Assembly: GCA_029204045.2 (NCBI GenBank)
Contig: CM055060.1
Span: 53,085,430-53,149,429 of the forward strand
Reading direction: 5' to 3'
DNA: 64,000 bases
Origin: Tillandsia leiboldiana
Taxonomy: Eukaryota; Streptophyta; Magnoliopsida; Poales; Bromeliaceae
This document shows, piece after piece, positions 12,069 through 24,099 of this stretch. Each line of letters begins with the position of its first letter. Within the stretch, counting starts at the first letter, position 1. Under the pieces are notes generated by a model, which saw nothing but the letters and a program-made list of their open reading frames with translations, ran no database searches and had not been told where the DNA came from. A program made the position numbers and the translations under genes.

Positions 12069-13143
12069 TAGGGATGTAAATACATACGAATAGCCGTATT
12101 TTATCCAAATTCGAATCCGAACGGAGCGGATTTAACCTAATATAAATGAATATGGATTCGGATATGGATATATGAAAAAAAAAAAAACCCGACGAATTCA
12201 GATTCGGATATGGATATTAAAAAAAAAAAAATCCGAACCCGAACCCAATCTCGAATCCGGATTAGAACCCAAGCAAATTTTATATGATATGATATACAAA
12301 AATTTTTAAATCATTAGATATCAATCTAAGGGTTAAGGGAGATTCTTATACTTTATAACCCAAGCCCTAAATAATAATAGTCAAAGATTAAATTCTCAAA
12401 AAAAAAAGATGGTCTTTTCTCTCTTTGCTCTTTGCCTCTCTCCCCACTCCCCACTCCTCACTCCCTATTTCCTAATCCCCTCCTCACTCTGCCACTCACA
12501 AGTCCCAAGCTCCCAGCGACCTAGCCCGCGCGGCCGTGCCGTGTGGAACCCCAAGACCCAAGCAACGCTTTTGTTTTGCTTTGCTTCTTCCCCACAAACT
12601 CAAGAACCAACTACAAACTCAAAACCTAGAAGAGAAAAAGTTAAGATTATATATATATATATATATATTTTCATGTGTAAGTGTTTTTTTTTAAAAAAAA
12701 ACTTTGATCTCTTAACTTTTAACTCTTAGTCTTATGGGTTGTTAAATAATGAATTTAAAAAAAATAATAATAGAACATTTTTATTTTATTTTTTCTTAAT
12801 AGGTATTTGGACTTTCTCAATTTAATGTTAGTCATATTTGAATATTGCAATTATATGGCATGAATATTTAATGTTGTATTTGAATATATAGTTTAAAATT
12901 TTAGATTTTAGTGTAATATGCTTTTAAATTTGTTAAATATTATTTTTGGATTTAGAATTGAATTTTCGGGTTTGGATTTTCGGGTTGGGGTTCGAATTTC
13001 GAATTTTTGGTCGGGTATGAATTTGGATATGAATTTTTAAAATTCGTCGAATACCGGTTCAAGTTCCGGTTTCAGGTTTGATAGTCGGGTTCGAATTCGG
13101 CTTTTTAAAAATTCGCCCCGAATCTGACCCGTTGACATTCCTA
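12069..13143. mobile_element. Non-autonomous hAT-like element
   Basis: Imperfect terminal inverted repeats start TAGGGATGTAAAT on the left and TAGGAATGTCAAC on the right (10 of 13 matching). They lie inside a perfect 8-bp duplication GAGAGGGC (12061-12068 and 13144-13151). An 8-bp duplication and TAGGG-type ends are typical of hAT. The subterminal regions are rich in GATTCGGAT and GAATTCG motifs, on both sides and in opposite senses. There is no transposase frame; the centre (about 12400-12900) is AT-rich. A shorter copy of the same family is at 63109-63589. Confidence 0.8.
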
Positions 13144-13151
13144 GAGAGGGC

Positions 13152-13490
13152 CTATGCTTACCTTTGTCCCGAGGAAGAAGAAGGAGAAGCAGATCTCGAG
13201 TTTCCGGTGTCATGCGGCGGCGGCAGGCGGCGACGCTGCATTGGGGTGGTCTCCATGGAGGAATCAAGGTGGCAAAGGGGCTCTGGAGCAAGGTGGTTGG
13301 GTTTGGTGACCCTTCTTCGTTCAAACTCGAGAGCTAGGAAGAAGTATGTGATTTCTTCCTTTTTCCGGCAAAGACTGGCAGTGACCTGCGGTGTTAGGGC
13401 TCAGGAAGGTGTAGAGAAGGGAGAGGGAGGCGAAGGGTGCTTGAAGGCTCGGGGTCTTGTACGGCTATGGTTTCCTAGGAAACGCTAAGT
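13152..13490. other. Noncoding segment split by the hAT element, right part
   Basis: It continues the sequence of 11652-12068. On the minus strand the sequence GGACAAAG followed by GTAAGCAT (about 13170-13155) would be a good splice donor, so this may be the leader of an old element transcript. No protein match was recognised. Confidence 0.3.
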
Positions 13491-13495
13491 ATGGC

Positions 13496-14990
13496 TGTCA
13501 CCCCTCAGGAGTAATTTTAAAGCGAAAAATGTCGTAGATTTTGGAACTATTTTTTTTTTTTTTTCATAAAACCTTTCGTTGTGGCACGTGTACAGACCCG
13601 CCACATATATAAGTTCTCTCTATACAAATAGAGTCTTCCCTATATATGCATGGCGTCGCAACCACAATTATATATCAACCACACACATTTAACATATACA
13701 GAGTGTCAAGTTTAAAATAATCATTTATGTGAAAAACCACGCCTACCCGACGTATCATATGTTCGAAAAGATAAATCCACAAGTTTTAAAACAGTACCCA
13801 CACGATACTCAGTTTTCTAAAATCAATTTTGCAAATCTTTTTTATATTAAAAACCTGCGTTCACACGACACATCCAGAAAACCATACAGAAAACATAGTC
13901 TCATGATATATAACTAGCTAACAGTAAATATACAAGTCCGTCCCAACATCCACATCATCCATAATATCTAAAACCACATGCATGAAAAACTAACCGACTG
14001 TAATAACCAAATAAAATGAAAGAAAGAGTATCACCAGTCTGAGAAAAGATTAACACTCCCTAGTCACCACCTCACCTCTGTCCTGGACCCCACCCCCGAC
14101 TGAACCTGTCACATAGTGGAAGTCAGTGACATAAACATAGTAAGAAAATAAACAACTAAAGTAATAACTATAAAAGTGATGTTGTATAATGATAGAACAC
14201 CAAACCGAAAACCAGAGCATCCAAAACCCCATATTACTACCACTCGTATCCCTCGTGGGAGAAACAAAACATAGCCACCATGTGGGTCCAAGGACCTCAA
14301 CCAATAAAACAGTCCTGCTCAGTAACCGGTGCAAAACAACCCCCACTGCAAAACTGCAGCACGGCAAATAACCGCAAGGGGTCCCCTACGCACGTAGCCG
14401 CGTAGTGATCACAGATCAAACAGACTATCTCTCCGAAAAAGTACACCGACACGGTGGCTAAACCGCTGGCGTGACTGAAAACGCCATGAGCATGACAATT
14501 ACAGAACATGTACCAAAAATTCTCCTGCGACAGTCAGCCGCTCAATTGTAGCATATATATCAGATAGTACGAAAAAATGATTAGTCAATCAATTCTTGTC
14601 TTTTTGTGTATCATTCTGTCACATTATCCGTGACCATATCCGTATCCTACTATCACAGCAAACATCATCAAGTATAATAAAGAAGAATGAAAGGGTTGAA
14701 TAAAAGCCATTCAACAACGTCCCCTTCCTCGGATCAGGATACCCACCTCAAAAAAGACAAACAATCGTGCTCGCGACCCTCCTAAGCCTTCCGAATCTTA
14801 TCCGAACCTAATAAATGTCCAAATAAAATAAATCAATATTTTACCCTAATCGGCGAATTTAGTGGTCCCGACTACTGTGCCAAAAATCTCATTTATTCCA
14901 AAATACCGGAACCGCCTCCGATGTCCGAATTATCACATCGATCGTTAAACTGATCAAAACTATTCCCCGAACAACTTTGTCGCTGTTTGG
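13496..14990 (-). mobile_element. LTR-like block, truncated
   Basis: It starts TGTCACCCCTCAGG and shares modules with the LTR at 9248-11646: GTGTACAGACCCGCCAC, a TATATGCATGGCGTCGCAA segment, and ACTGAACCTGTCACA followed by GGAAGTCAGTGAC. It fades into an (AAT)n run at 14991 with no terminal CA or matching duplication found, so it is probably a truncated member of the same superfamily. Confidence 0.45.

Positions 14991-15031
<41 letters not shown>
14991..15031. repeat. (AAT)n microsatellite
   Basis: About 13 repeats of the trinucleotide. They mark the edge between LTR-like and AT-rich spacer sequence. Confidence 0.9.
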
Positions 15032-15451
15032 TAATAAATATTTAATATAAATAAAATAAATTTAAAATTTAAATTTTGAGTTTTTCTTCAACACAAAGTT
15101 CGCGTCCAAAATCTTTGATGTACTACCAATTATATACAATAATAATAAATTAGGATTAAAAGTAAAAATTTTATGGCATCAGTTCTTATTTACACTATTT
15201 AAAATATTCAAACTTTACACCTGATAAATAGCAGATTTTACCATCTCAAATAAAAATGGTCCCAGTATAATTTTTTGTTTGTTTATGGCATAAAATTTAT
15301 ATGAAATCTCGTCCACAGTGAAAAGATTGTTCTAACAAAGAAAAGGTCAAGCATACTCTTAATTCCTGCATAGTGAACCATGTCATAGGTACATTCAAAC
15401 AGAAGATATATAACATAACAGAAGAGACAATAAATTAGCCCAACAAAACTG

Positions 15452-15483
<32 letters not shown>

Positions 15484-15540
15484 CTACCTGGTAAGGATCT
15501 GACTCTATTATTATAAAGAATTCATTCAGTTTTTTTTAAA
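15032..15540. other. AT-rich spacer
   Basis: No gene was recognised. It includes a poly(A) run at about 15451-15480. Confidence 0.5.
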
Positions 15541-15985
15541 AAACAATAATTTTTTATATACCCCTAAAAATTTTCCTGTTTTCAAATTTATCTCTTTTAG
15601 AAGGCTAATATTAAAACTACATTTCTTACGTTCCAACTTCTTTCCAAAATACCCCTGAAGTTAAATTCGGTTAGTGTACCGTTTGGAACTGCCGTTATCT
15701 GTGTGAAATTACCATTTTACCCTTTGGGGCCAAGTTGTAAGAGGAAGACGGGGGACCGCTGAAGAAAAATGTTTTGGTAGATAAGAACAAAATAGGTATA
15801 TCTGATAGTTTTCAACTCCGATTATTATTTAACTCTAGTTTAACCCTAGTTAACTTAACAAATGGAAACGGTATGAGTATTTTTAATAACGGTGGAACGT
15901 ATGAGGGGTATATTGGAAAGAAAAAAATAAGAATGGCAAATCTGATATTTCTTTAGATTTCAGAGGTACACAGGCAATTATCCCT
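15541..15985. mobile_element. Mutator-like MITE, diverged copy without telomere-like repeats
   Basis: It shares long stretches with the elements at 49746-50359 and 50658-51271, including TAAAACTACATTTCTTACG, GTACCGTTTGGAACTGCCG and GAACGTATGAGGGGTATATT. The right end CAGGCAATTATCCC is conserved and the left end is eroded. Its centre has CTTTGGGGCCAAGTTG in place of the CCCTAAA-like array of the other copies. Confidence 0.7.
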
Positions 15986-16153
15986 TTAAAAAATATATTG
16001 AATAGCAGTTACTTAATAAAATAAATTTGTCTTTTTATTTTTTCAGACATTTTTTACCGTTCTAATAATTAAAAATTTTGGTGAATATACTTAAAAAGAT
16101 AAAATTAATATTTTATTTATATTCAGTTAAAAAATAAATAGTAAATTAACGAT

Positions 16154-16429
16154 ACACTATAACAAAATTAGATTATATGGACATATTTTTGTGACACTTT
16201 TTTACAAACATCTCATTTATATTTTATTTATATTCAAAATTAAATTATAGCGACACATTTTAAAGATACATTACAATAATGTGTCGCTATACATCCTAAT
16301 GAATGCACATATAGCGACATTAATAATAAATATCGGTATTTTTTTTAGTAATATTTTTTTTTTAGTTTTTAGGGATATTTATAAGTACGTATCGCTATAG
16401 TATAGTTTTATTGTAGTGGATAACAAATT
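16154..16429. mobile_element. CACTA-derived MITE
   Basis: The left end is CACTATAACAAAATTAG; the right end read on the minus strand is CACTACAATAAAACTA. The inside is full of TAGCGACA-type inverted motifs shared with 19581-19837. The exact edge and 3-bp duplication are ambiguous here. Confidence 0.65.
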
Positions 16430-16796
16430 ATAGAGATATAAATAAACAACTTAAATTTTTTAAAAAATAAATATAAAAAATTAAATTTTATAAAATTATG
16501 TTTATATATATTGGATTGTATGAAGTTAATATCCACAGCAAAACCAAGCAAATTGTGTACTATTTGACTACTTTAAAATTGGAGTTTTGCTCAACTTGAA
16601 ACAGTTTCAGGAGTTCATACCAGTGAAGACCAGCAAATCCTCCGCACTTTTCTAAGATTTCGAGCTTTACTGTCTCAAAACAGCATTAGAACATGAGCAG
16701 TATTATTTGTACATTTAAAAAATATATATATATCTTATATCCATTATAAAAGAGATCTTAATATAAAGATGCCTTTTAGACGAAGTTTGAAGAAAG

Positions 16797-17060
16797 CGTT
16801 TCTATAATACAGTAAATATCGACACTTTAAAATCTATGAAATATTAAAATAACTTATTAAATTATAAATTTAACTATTATTTTTATTTTTTTAATATTTT
16901 AAAGTATCAAAATTTTTAAAAATTTTAAAAAATTCTGACATTTTAAAGCGTTAGAATATATTTTACCGACATTTAGTGTAAGTGTCGATATATACGTGAC
17001 GATTCTTTATTTGCCGACGTTTTCAAATATAATATTTAATTATATTAAAATATTTTTAAA
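16797..17060. repeat. MITE-like repeat, ATCGACACTTTAAA family
   Basis: It contains TAAATATCGACACTTTAAA, then an AT-rich middle, then AGTGTAAGTGTCGATATATACG. Relatives lie at about 19140-19460, 44300-44545 and 53254-53520, the last two in opposite orientation. Ends are not resolved. The GTCGAT motifs resemble those of the CACTA MITEs nearby. Confidence 0.5.
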
Positions 17061-17164
17061 TATTATTAAGTATAAAAAAATATTATTAAATATTAATTTT
17101 TTTATAATAATTTTATTCATTCAATGAAGGGAGACTTTTTCACTGCTAACATTAAATGACTAGT

Positions 17165-17560
17165 AATTATATTTTGAGCAATACAACTCATACACTCCAA
17201 AAAAGATATATGATGTATATTTTATCCATTCAAGGATGGAATGTATTTTATTGGTCCCTTCGAAGTGACCAGTAAAATTTATTCTATCTCAGAATAAGTA
17301 GGGTGTAAAATATATACTCCTTTTGGGATGTATAAATAGTATTTTTCTTATATTTTACCCATTCAATGAGTAAGACATGCATAAAATATATATATATTTA
17401 TAAAAAATGCTTCTTGTATATCCCAAACGAAATGTACATCTTACATCCCACTCATTTTAGAATGAGTAAATTTCACTCGTCACTCTGAAGTGAAGAATGA
17501 ATAAATATGACATATATCATGTATTCTAAATGAAGTATACAGATAGCATTATTTTTTATT
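17165..17560. repeat. Two adjacent multi-hairpin foldback elements, AT-rich version
   Basis: Each has consecutive small palindromes: CATTCAAGGATG-type, a GGTCCCTTCGAAGTGACC hairpin, and terminal TACACTCC / GGGATGTA-type arms. The layout matches the GC-richer elements at 34402-34573 and 46631-46804. Confidence 0.5.
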
Positions 17561-17573
17561 TTATTTTTATAGG

Positions 17574-18350
17574 CTGAGTTTGGTTCGGGGATAAGAAAAA
17601 TTTAGTTATACCGGGGATAGGTATAAGTTATGGTATTAGCAGGAATTAGTGTAAATTTCTGTTTGGTTGGGTTTAAGAGTTATACCGGGTTTAAAGAAAA
17701 TTATATTTGGTAAATTATATAGGAAAAAGAAGAATAAGAGGAATAAGAGAAAATTATGTTTGGTTGGGTATAGAGGAATAAGAAGAATTGAGTGAATAAA
17801 TATTTTTATTTACTATTTTACCCTTTATGATATAATTTAAAATTAAATAAATTTATAATATTAATCAACTTTATATTTAATTTAGATAAATATTAAAAAA
17901 TTCAAATAATATTTACAATTAAATATTAATTTCTAATATTAATATTAAATATTAAATATTAAATATTAATATTTAATATTAAATATTAATATTTAATATT
18001 TATCTAAATATTATATATTAATATTTAGATAAATACTAATATTTAATATTATTATTAAATATTAATATTAAATATATTTAATTAATATTTAATCCCTATT
18101 CCGCTATTCCGCCTGGGGGTGGGAATTGCTAAACCCACCCCTTAGCGGGTTATCACAGGATAATCCGTTAGGGATGGATTTAACTATTTTCACTCCGTAA
18201 ATTTACGTTTGGATATAATAACGAAGATAAGGAATTATCCCTATTGTGATAACCCGTTAGGGATGAATTTAGCTATTTTTCACTCCGTAAATTTACGTTT
18301 GAATATAATAACGAAGATAAAGAATTATCCCTGTTACCAAACGCTGCCAA
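17574..18350 (+). mobile_element. GTTTGG-type MITE with AT palindromic centre
   Basis: The ends are TTTGGTTCGGGGATAAG and, inverted, TTTGGTAACAGGGATAAT. The centre is a run of ATTAATATTTAATATT-like palindromes. GGGATGGATTTAACTATTTT-type sequence is duplicated within its right end (about 18168-18330). The same family lies in opposite orientation at 52052-52733. Tourist/PIF-Harbinger kinship is a guess. Confidence 0.55.
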
Positions 18351-18359
18351 ATAGCAATT

Positions 18360-19130
18360 TTTTGAAAACATTAGTAATACTTCAGAAGCCGCGTAAAGAG
18401 GTATCCAAAGTATTCTCTCTCTCTCTCTGTAGTCTGTACAGGATTACTTTTGATGATACGAAAACGTAACTTTCTCTTCTTTTCGACCTTTCCTCTCTCC
18501 CTCTCTTTCCGTGCTCTCTTTTTCTTTTTCTTTTTCTTTTTTTTATTCTTTTCACTACAGTGAATGCGCCAGGACGCTGTTTGCTCGTACAGGTTTTTGG
18601 GTTTTTTTTTTTTTTATTTGAGAGATTTTTCTGTGGACCGCGGTCTATACACCGGAGCCTTGTTCAAACATTCAAGCAAGCGAAAATAATATTTTGATAA
18701 TTTTTTATATTTTTTATTAAAAATATTTAAATTATTATTATTTAATTTAAATTGGATAGTTGTAAAAATATTAGTGAAGGAGTTAAATCATTATAGAGTT
18801 TTAGATATTTTTATTTCTATGTTTGATGAAAATTAATAATAGTGTATTAATAAAATATGCTAATTCTTAATAATTAACAAATTTATTATTTTAATATAAA
18901 ATACGCAATGTTTTTGAAATATTACCAATCTTGAATCAAAATGACCCCTCACCCCTCAATGCAAACCGAGTTATAAGTATTTTTAATCAAGTATTCGGAA
19001 TAGAATGTTCTAAATATATTCGACCCAAAAAAACAAGCAAACAAGGGATGGGTTTTTAGAGTCTAGGATACCTACCTAATAGTCGGCTTTTTTTACTACG
19101 AAAATCTCAATATAAAAGCACATTTTAGAT
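18360..19130. other. AT-rich spacer
   Basis: It has pyrimidine-rich runs (about 18415-18545) and no supportable gene. Confidence 0.5.
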
Positions 19131-19139
19131 AATATTTAA

Positions 19140-19460
19140 AAAAAATTATTTTCAAATATAATATTTTTATAATATAGCAAATATCGATAGTTCAAAAAGC
19201 GTCGTCATATGAACTCTCTATTGTATCAAACCAAATTATTAAATTATAAATTTTATTGTTATTTTTAATTTTTGATATTTTAAAACGTCGGGATTTTAAA
19301 ATATCTTAATGTTTTAAAGCGTTATAATATATTTTGCCGACGCTAGGCATAAGTGTCGATATGTATATAACGATTCTTCATTTCTAGACAATATTTTAAC
19401 TGGCGCTTTCAAATATGACGTTAAACTATATTGAAATATTATTGAGCACCGTTAAATGTT
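19140..19460. repeat. MITE-like repeat, ATCGACACTTTAAA family, second copy
   Basis: It matches 16797-17060 through CAAATATCGATAGTTC, AAGCGTTATAATATATTTTG, and GCATAAGTGTCGATATG. Confidence 0.5.
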
Positions 19461-19580
19461 AAAAAAAAATATTCTTAAATATTAATTTTCTTCGAGTATT
19501 TTAATGTAATAGTATTAAATATACTCTTAAGTATTTTTGATTAGGTACAGAAATGATATGTTTTGTATTGGAGCTCAAGT

Positions 19581-19837
19581 CACTACAATAAAATTAGGCT
19601 ATAGCGATATTTTTAAGTATTTTTAAAATCTAAAAAAGTGACGCTGACAAAAATACCGACACTTATTGTAAGTGTTGCTATATGTGCCGTCGCTAGGGTG
19701 TATAGCGATACATTTTTGTAATGTGTCCCAAAAATGTGTCCCTATAACCTAATTTTGGATATAGATGAAATATAGATAGGACACTTATACAAAAGTGTCA
19801 TAAATATGTGTCCATATAATCTAATTTTGTTGCAGTG
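19581..19837. mobile_element. CACTA-derived MITE (257 bp)
   Basis: The left end is CACTACAATAAAATTAG; the right end inverted is CACTGCAACAAAATTAG, with two mismatches in 17. A 3-bp duplication AGT flanks it (19578-19580 and 19838-19840). CACTA ends plus a 3-bp duplication identify the superfamily. It has no coding sequence. Confidence 0.87.
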
Positions 19838-20025
19838 AGTAAAAAATATATATATTTTTGAGATCTAGCTTTAAGTACCATAGGGGCTCTATTTATTGTG
19901 GATCGATACGGATGAAACCAAAAATGGTTTAAAATTTAATTTTGAAAACAGTGGTATTTTTCAGTTTTGAAGTGTCCGGATTGATGGACCATGGTCCACG
20001 CAATAATTTGTCTCGGCATTTGCAA

Positions 20026-20047
20026 GGGGGGGGGGGGGGGGGGGGGG
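20026..20047. repeat. Poly(G) run
   Basis: 22 consecutive G. The length should be treated as uncertain in any assembly. Confidence 0.9.
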
Positions 20048-20337
20048 TGTGCAGAGAGAAATGGCAGCGAGAGTTTGTCTCTTTTGGCATGGATGTATTT
20101 AATTAGCCCTTGGACATTTCTTTTTGCAGTCCCTTTTCCATCTTTTTGTTTTTATAGGTAAAAAAGTGAATTGATACAAAGATTGAATAAATTTGGGTTT
20201 GTAGAGAACTAGAACCTGGGTAGGAATATCAAGTTTTCTACAGTTCCTCCTGCAAAACAAAAATGTTACCTGGATCAGTAGGCCACCAAAAAGATTAATT
20301 AAACCATGAAATAATCTTGTACTTTCAAAAACTTCAC

Positions 20338-20340
<3 letters not shown>

Positions 20341-20410
<70 letters not shown>
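20341..20410. repeat. (TA)n microsatellite
   Basis: About 35 TA units. Confidence 0.95.
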
Positions 20411-20416
<6 letters not shown>

Positions 20417-20924
20417 GCAGTTTAAATATTCTTTAAAACTTAAGCTATCAGAAAATGATGATTTGATATTTTTATATTCAACACGCCAAATCACTAAATT
20501 CTTATGGTTACGTATTTGGAAACTGATTATGAGATGTGTTGCGGATTTATACTTTCTTTTGAATTTGGATTGAGTAAAATTTAATTAACCGATTAAGTTG
20601 GTTATGATATAGATTAGGTGTATGAAAAATATTATTTGATTTTGAAGATAATTTCTGTTGGTACAATATTTATGTCTATCCATACGCGTCCTAATCTAAT
20701 TAGGATTGGTTAACTCTTTGACCGATTTAATTAGCACTATATATATATGGACGGGGTTATTAATTAAGTAGAGAAGGAGAGAGAGAGAGGCGGCCGATAA
20801 GCCAAATTAATTAGGATGTATCTCGCACTAATTAATTAGTACATGAAGGTGTCGGGAAGTACGACATACAGGAGACTAATTAATTAACGTCCTAATTAAT
20901 TAAAAGGTGGCCGGGGATTCAAGC

Positions 20925-21095
20925 ATGTATGGCAACGGCAAGGTGCACGGCGATTCGTATGCGGCGTTGGGTTCGGCAGCGGTGCGGAGGTTCTCGACCA
21001 ATTGTTTGAACGGTTCAGATTATTTGAAGCAACATCAAAAAAGATTTGTGGAATATATCTCTCTCGCTCTTCCCGTGGACGTAGGCAGTTGCTGA
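20925..21095 (+). CDS. Doubtful small ORF in a GC-richer island
   Basis: A 56-residue frame from ATG at 20925 (starting MYGNGKVHGDSY) ends at TGA 21093-21095. It sits in a GC-richer patch of AT-rich DNA. A TATATATATATGG box lies about 190 bp upstream (near 20736), with a short GA run between. I do not recognise the peptide, and it has no signal peptide or membrane segment. It could be a small gene, an exon fragment captured by a transposon, or chance. Confidence 0.2.
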   Translation: MYGNGKVHGDSYAALGSAAVRRFSTNCLNGSDYLKQHQKRFVEYISLALPVDVGSC

Positions 21096-21336
21096 ACCAC
21101 GTAAAAATCTTAGTCTTTACTTTTCGTATTTATTGTTGTTACTAAAATTTTGATTTTCTTTATTTTTCGTACGTCTGTGTTGATAGCGCATAACGAACAG
21201 TCCATCAAATTTCCAACGAAATTGAGATTCGATCGAGCTGTATTTGAGTTTGAACTCAAGAAACTAATGTTTTTAGTCTTAAATAAATATAAGTACACTA
21301 TACAATAATAATAATAAAATTTACTACATAACGAGA

Positions 21337-21339
<3 letters not shown>

Positions 21340-21370
<31 letters not shown>

Positions 21371-21940
21371 GCATACGGCCGAAATGAGAAATCCGTGTAG
21401 CCAACAATGTGTGTGATACAAAGAGCACATATTACTATTGTTGTTAAAAATACAATAAATCGAGCAAATGAAACATTGAAGGACTTGTTTCGTCATGTTA
21501 CACGATTTACTGCTATCTAATACAATATTATTTAAGAAGTGTAATCAGGGGAAGTACTATATTGAATTCTTTATTTTCAATAGTTTGCTTCTACAACGGA
21601 ATCAGAAGCTCCGATGATTTAGAGGCATACGGTGATTTCCGTTAATATACATTTTAGTACTTGTCCTTTATTACTTTCATCTAGTAATGATTTGTAATTG
21701 ATTTTTTGATCTTCTTTGGTAAAAAAAACATTGAATATCTATATTGCATGGAGAAGAATTATTCATTTGGGATAAAGAATCACAAAGGGAGGGAGTGTTA
21801 TTTTGTAATGGGCTCAAACTTTGTGGGTTAGGCCCCTACAATGTGGCGTGGGCCTTGTGGACTTGTACCCATCAAGTTTGTGCATGAGAAAGCCTATTAA
21901 TTCCTTAAAGAAGTGAACACTAGGAGACCACTATCAAATC
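21340..21940. other. Spacer with poly(A) run and unassigned GGGC-rich patch
   Basis: A long A run lies at about 21338-21362. A patch at about 21807-21890 (ATGGGCTCAAACTTTGTGGG and after) looks like a decayed retrotransposon fragment, but no ends are visible. Confidence 0.4.
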
Positions 21941-21959
21941 TCCATTGTTGTATAAAAAC

Positions 21960-22205
21960 CGTCAAAATTATTTTGAACGATTTTCGGCTGAAATGCTATC
22001 GATAGTACCAAATAATTGGTACCATTAAATTTTTTACTGTTAGATCTATCTCTTTGATCATTCCCACCACTTGGATTATACTATTCAACCAACCATCCAC
22101 TAAATCCTAGGAGACCACTATCATCCTAACTGCACATTTTTTAATCTAAGGGCTAAAAACTTAATAGCATCAATGATTTGGTGCTATCGATAGCATAGTA
22201 GTCTA
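21960..22205. mobile_element. TATCGATAG MITE, long version
   Basis: The arms GCTATCGATAGTACC and, inverted, GCTATCGATAGCACC enclose ACCAAATAATTGGTACCATT and its counterpart. It relates to 35279-35414 and 44624-44853, though this copy is not inside a (TA)n tract. Confidence 0.6.
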
Positions 22206-22832
22206 ATTCTTCTTATTAGATTGATCTTTTGGATAATATGATATCTATATACTACTAATATATCTATAAGTCTTATGTATCTGTGTCAAACAGGCACGTG
22301 TTCGTGTTGGACTCTTGTCCGACGCGAGCACACCATGGACGCTGGTTCGACGCCGATCTATAACACATACTATTAAAAAATTATATATATTATTTTATTT
22401 TATTTTATATATATATAATGTAAAATAATAAATATTTTAATTTTTTAATGAATGCATACAAATTTATTTTTGAACAATATAAATAAATTATGCATAGTGC
22501 AATATTTCTTTACTTGAAATATATGAACTATTAATGAAAATTTTATTAACTTTCATATAACGATATTTTAACAAAATTAATATTTTATATATATAATAAA
22601 TATATATTATTATATGAATAATATTATATTTTATTAGTAATATCTATGTTATATTTGTATATTAATATTTTAGAAGTTAGTGAGTCGTCGTATCTGAATC
22701 ATGTTATGTCCTATATATATTCTGTATCCGTAACGCGTGGTATAATATCAAATTGATTTAACATATCATTTGTTGTAGGAAATTCTCAATTCAAATCTCC
22801 ATTTCTACATATTATAATAAATATAAATAATT

Positions 22833-22930
22833 CGATATCCGAGTTCGAAACCTAATTGCTTCACATTTCCAGCTAAATTTATTTAAAAAATAAACGAAAC
22901 GGATAGCATGCTGCCTTTCTCTAAAAAAAT
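22833..22930 (+). mobile_element. SINE 3' part, with LINE-like tail
   Basis: A B-box-like GAGTTCGAAACC (about 22840) is followed by CTAATTGCTTCACATTTCC and a tail ending AGCATGCTGCCTTTCTCT plus A-rich sequence. The tail matches the 3' end of the LINE at 63035-63073. The A-box part is not recognisable, so the copy is probably 5'-truncated. Confidence 0.65.
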
Positions 22931-23149
22931 AATAATAAATAAATATAAATATAAATATAAATATAAATAATAATAATAAAATTTCAAACTCAACTGAGAA
23001 GAATCCCAAAACTAACCAGAGAAGAAATTAATAAGATATAAAGATCGGTCCACAAACCTAGATACCTAAAATAACAAAATAATTAATTAAGCACACTATA
23101 TTATGGTACTTCGGTTAACGGCATTATACTACTTAGAAAGTTCTTATTG

Positions 23150-23230
23150 TGAAATTAAATAAAAAATTGTTGAACTTGAAAATTTTAAACTGTTAAAAAA
23201 TAATATTTATATATTTTATATTCAACACTA
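23150..23230. repeat. TATATTTTATATTCAACA repeat
   Basis: An AACTGTTAAAAAATAAT segment followed by TATATTTTATATTCAACA also occurs in diverged form at about 20420-20485, 48100-48180 and 48290-48370. It is a dispersed repeat of unknown type. Confidence 0.45.
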
Positions 23231-23470
23231 ATACTCTTATTACTATATATACTTAACAACTGTTCCTAAATTTGAGCGGCTTCTCTCAAACGTAGAATTG
23301 GTTCATTGCTCAATTTTGGCAAAAAAAGAGATGATCATAATGTTTACATTGTATGAATTCTTAATTAATTGTTTCAACAGGTGTGGCATCATTTTGGCAC
23401 ATATCCTCTCAATAGTGCTAGAAATTTGGAATGGTTCAAATCAAAATTAAACAATATTAGTGTTCAAAAC

Positions 23471-24052
23471 TGTGGCGTCCTAATTTTTCAAAGAGTCCTT
23501 TATTCTAGAACTACTCTAAATCAAGCACATTTAATATTCTTAACCTCTTGAATTTTATTACCATCCAAAATACTAGAATAAGGTTAAAAATTTTAGTCTT
23601 ATTATATTATTTATATATAGAACTAATTTAAATTTTGGATGTCTCATATTTTTTCTCCTTTTAAGCCCTGAGGTTCACGTCAGAGTCAAGTACACTCATA
23701 AGTATCAAACGATATAAGACTCGTCTTGTTAACCTTAGTCGACTTTGTGGGGAGCTGCGCTTCACCCACAATGATCATTAGTCGGGAAGCTACGCTCTAC
23801 CCGCTATATGATCGACCCTAGCTCAGTCGAGACTCATCTCATATTTCCGGCTAGTGATTGGCTCCGATATCAACTGTGACACCGCAACTTCTCAGGAGTT
23901 CACCCATCCTAGAATTACTCTAACTCTAACACGCTTAACCCTTTTAGCCACTTGGATCTTACTACCATCCAAAATATTATAGCCGAATTAAAAAATTTAG
24001 TCATATTACATCATTTATATATAGAATTAATCTAAATTCCGAAAGTCTCACA
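23471..24052 (-). mobile_element. Cassandra: Cassandra-type TRIM, old copy
   Basis: This is the reverse complement of the arrangement at 3409-3989. Two 178-bp LTRs (23471-23648 and 23875-24052) flank an internal region that has a pyrimidine-rich complement of the polypurine tract (about 23649-23663) and a mutated primer-binding site (complement of CTCCGATATCA near 23862-23872). The right-hand LTR keeps 5S-like CACCCATCCTAGAATTACTC and CTAACACGCTTAAC in reverse orientation. The flanks AAAAC (23466-23470) and AAAAT (24053-24057) are a probable target duplication with one change. The LTRs differ at many sites, so it is much older than the first copy. Confidence 0.85.
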
Positions 24053-24099
24053 AAAATTGTGATTTGTGCATGTAATTACATGGACAGAAAAATTAGTGC

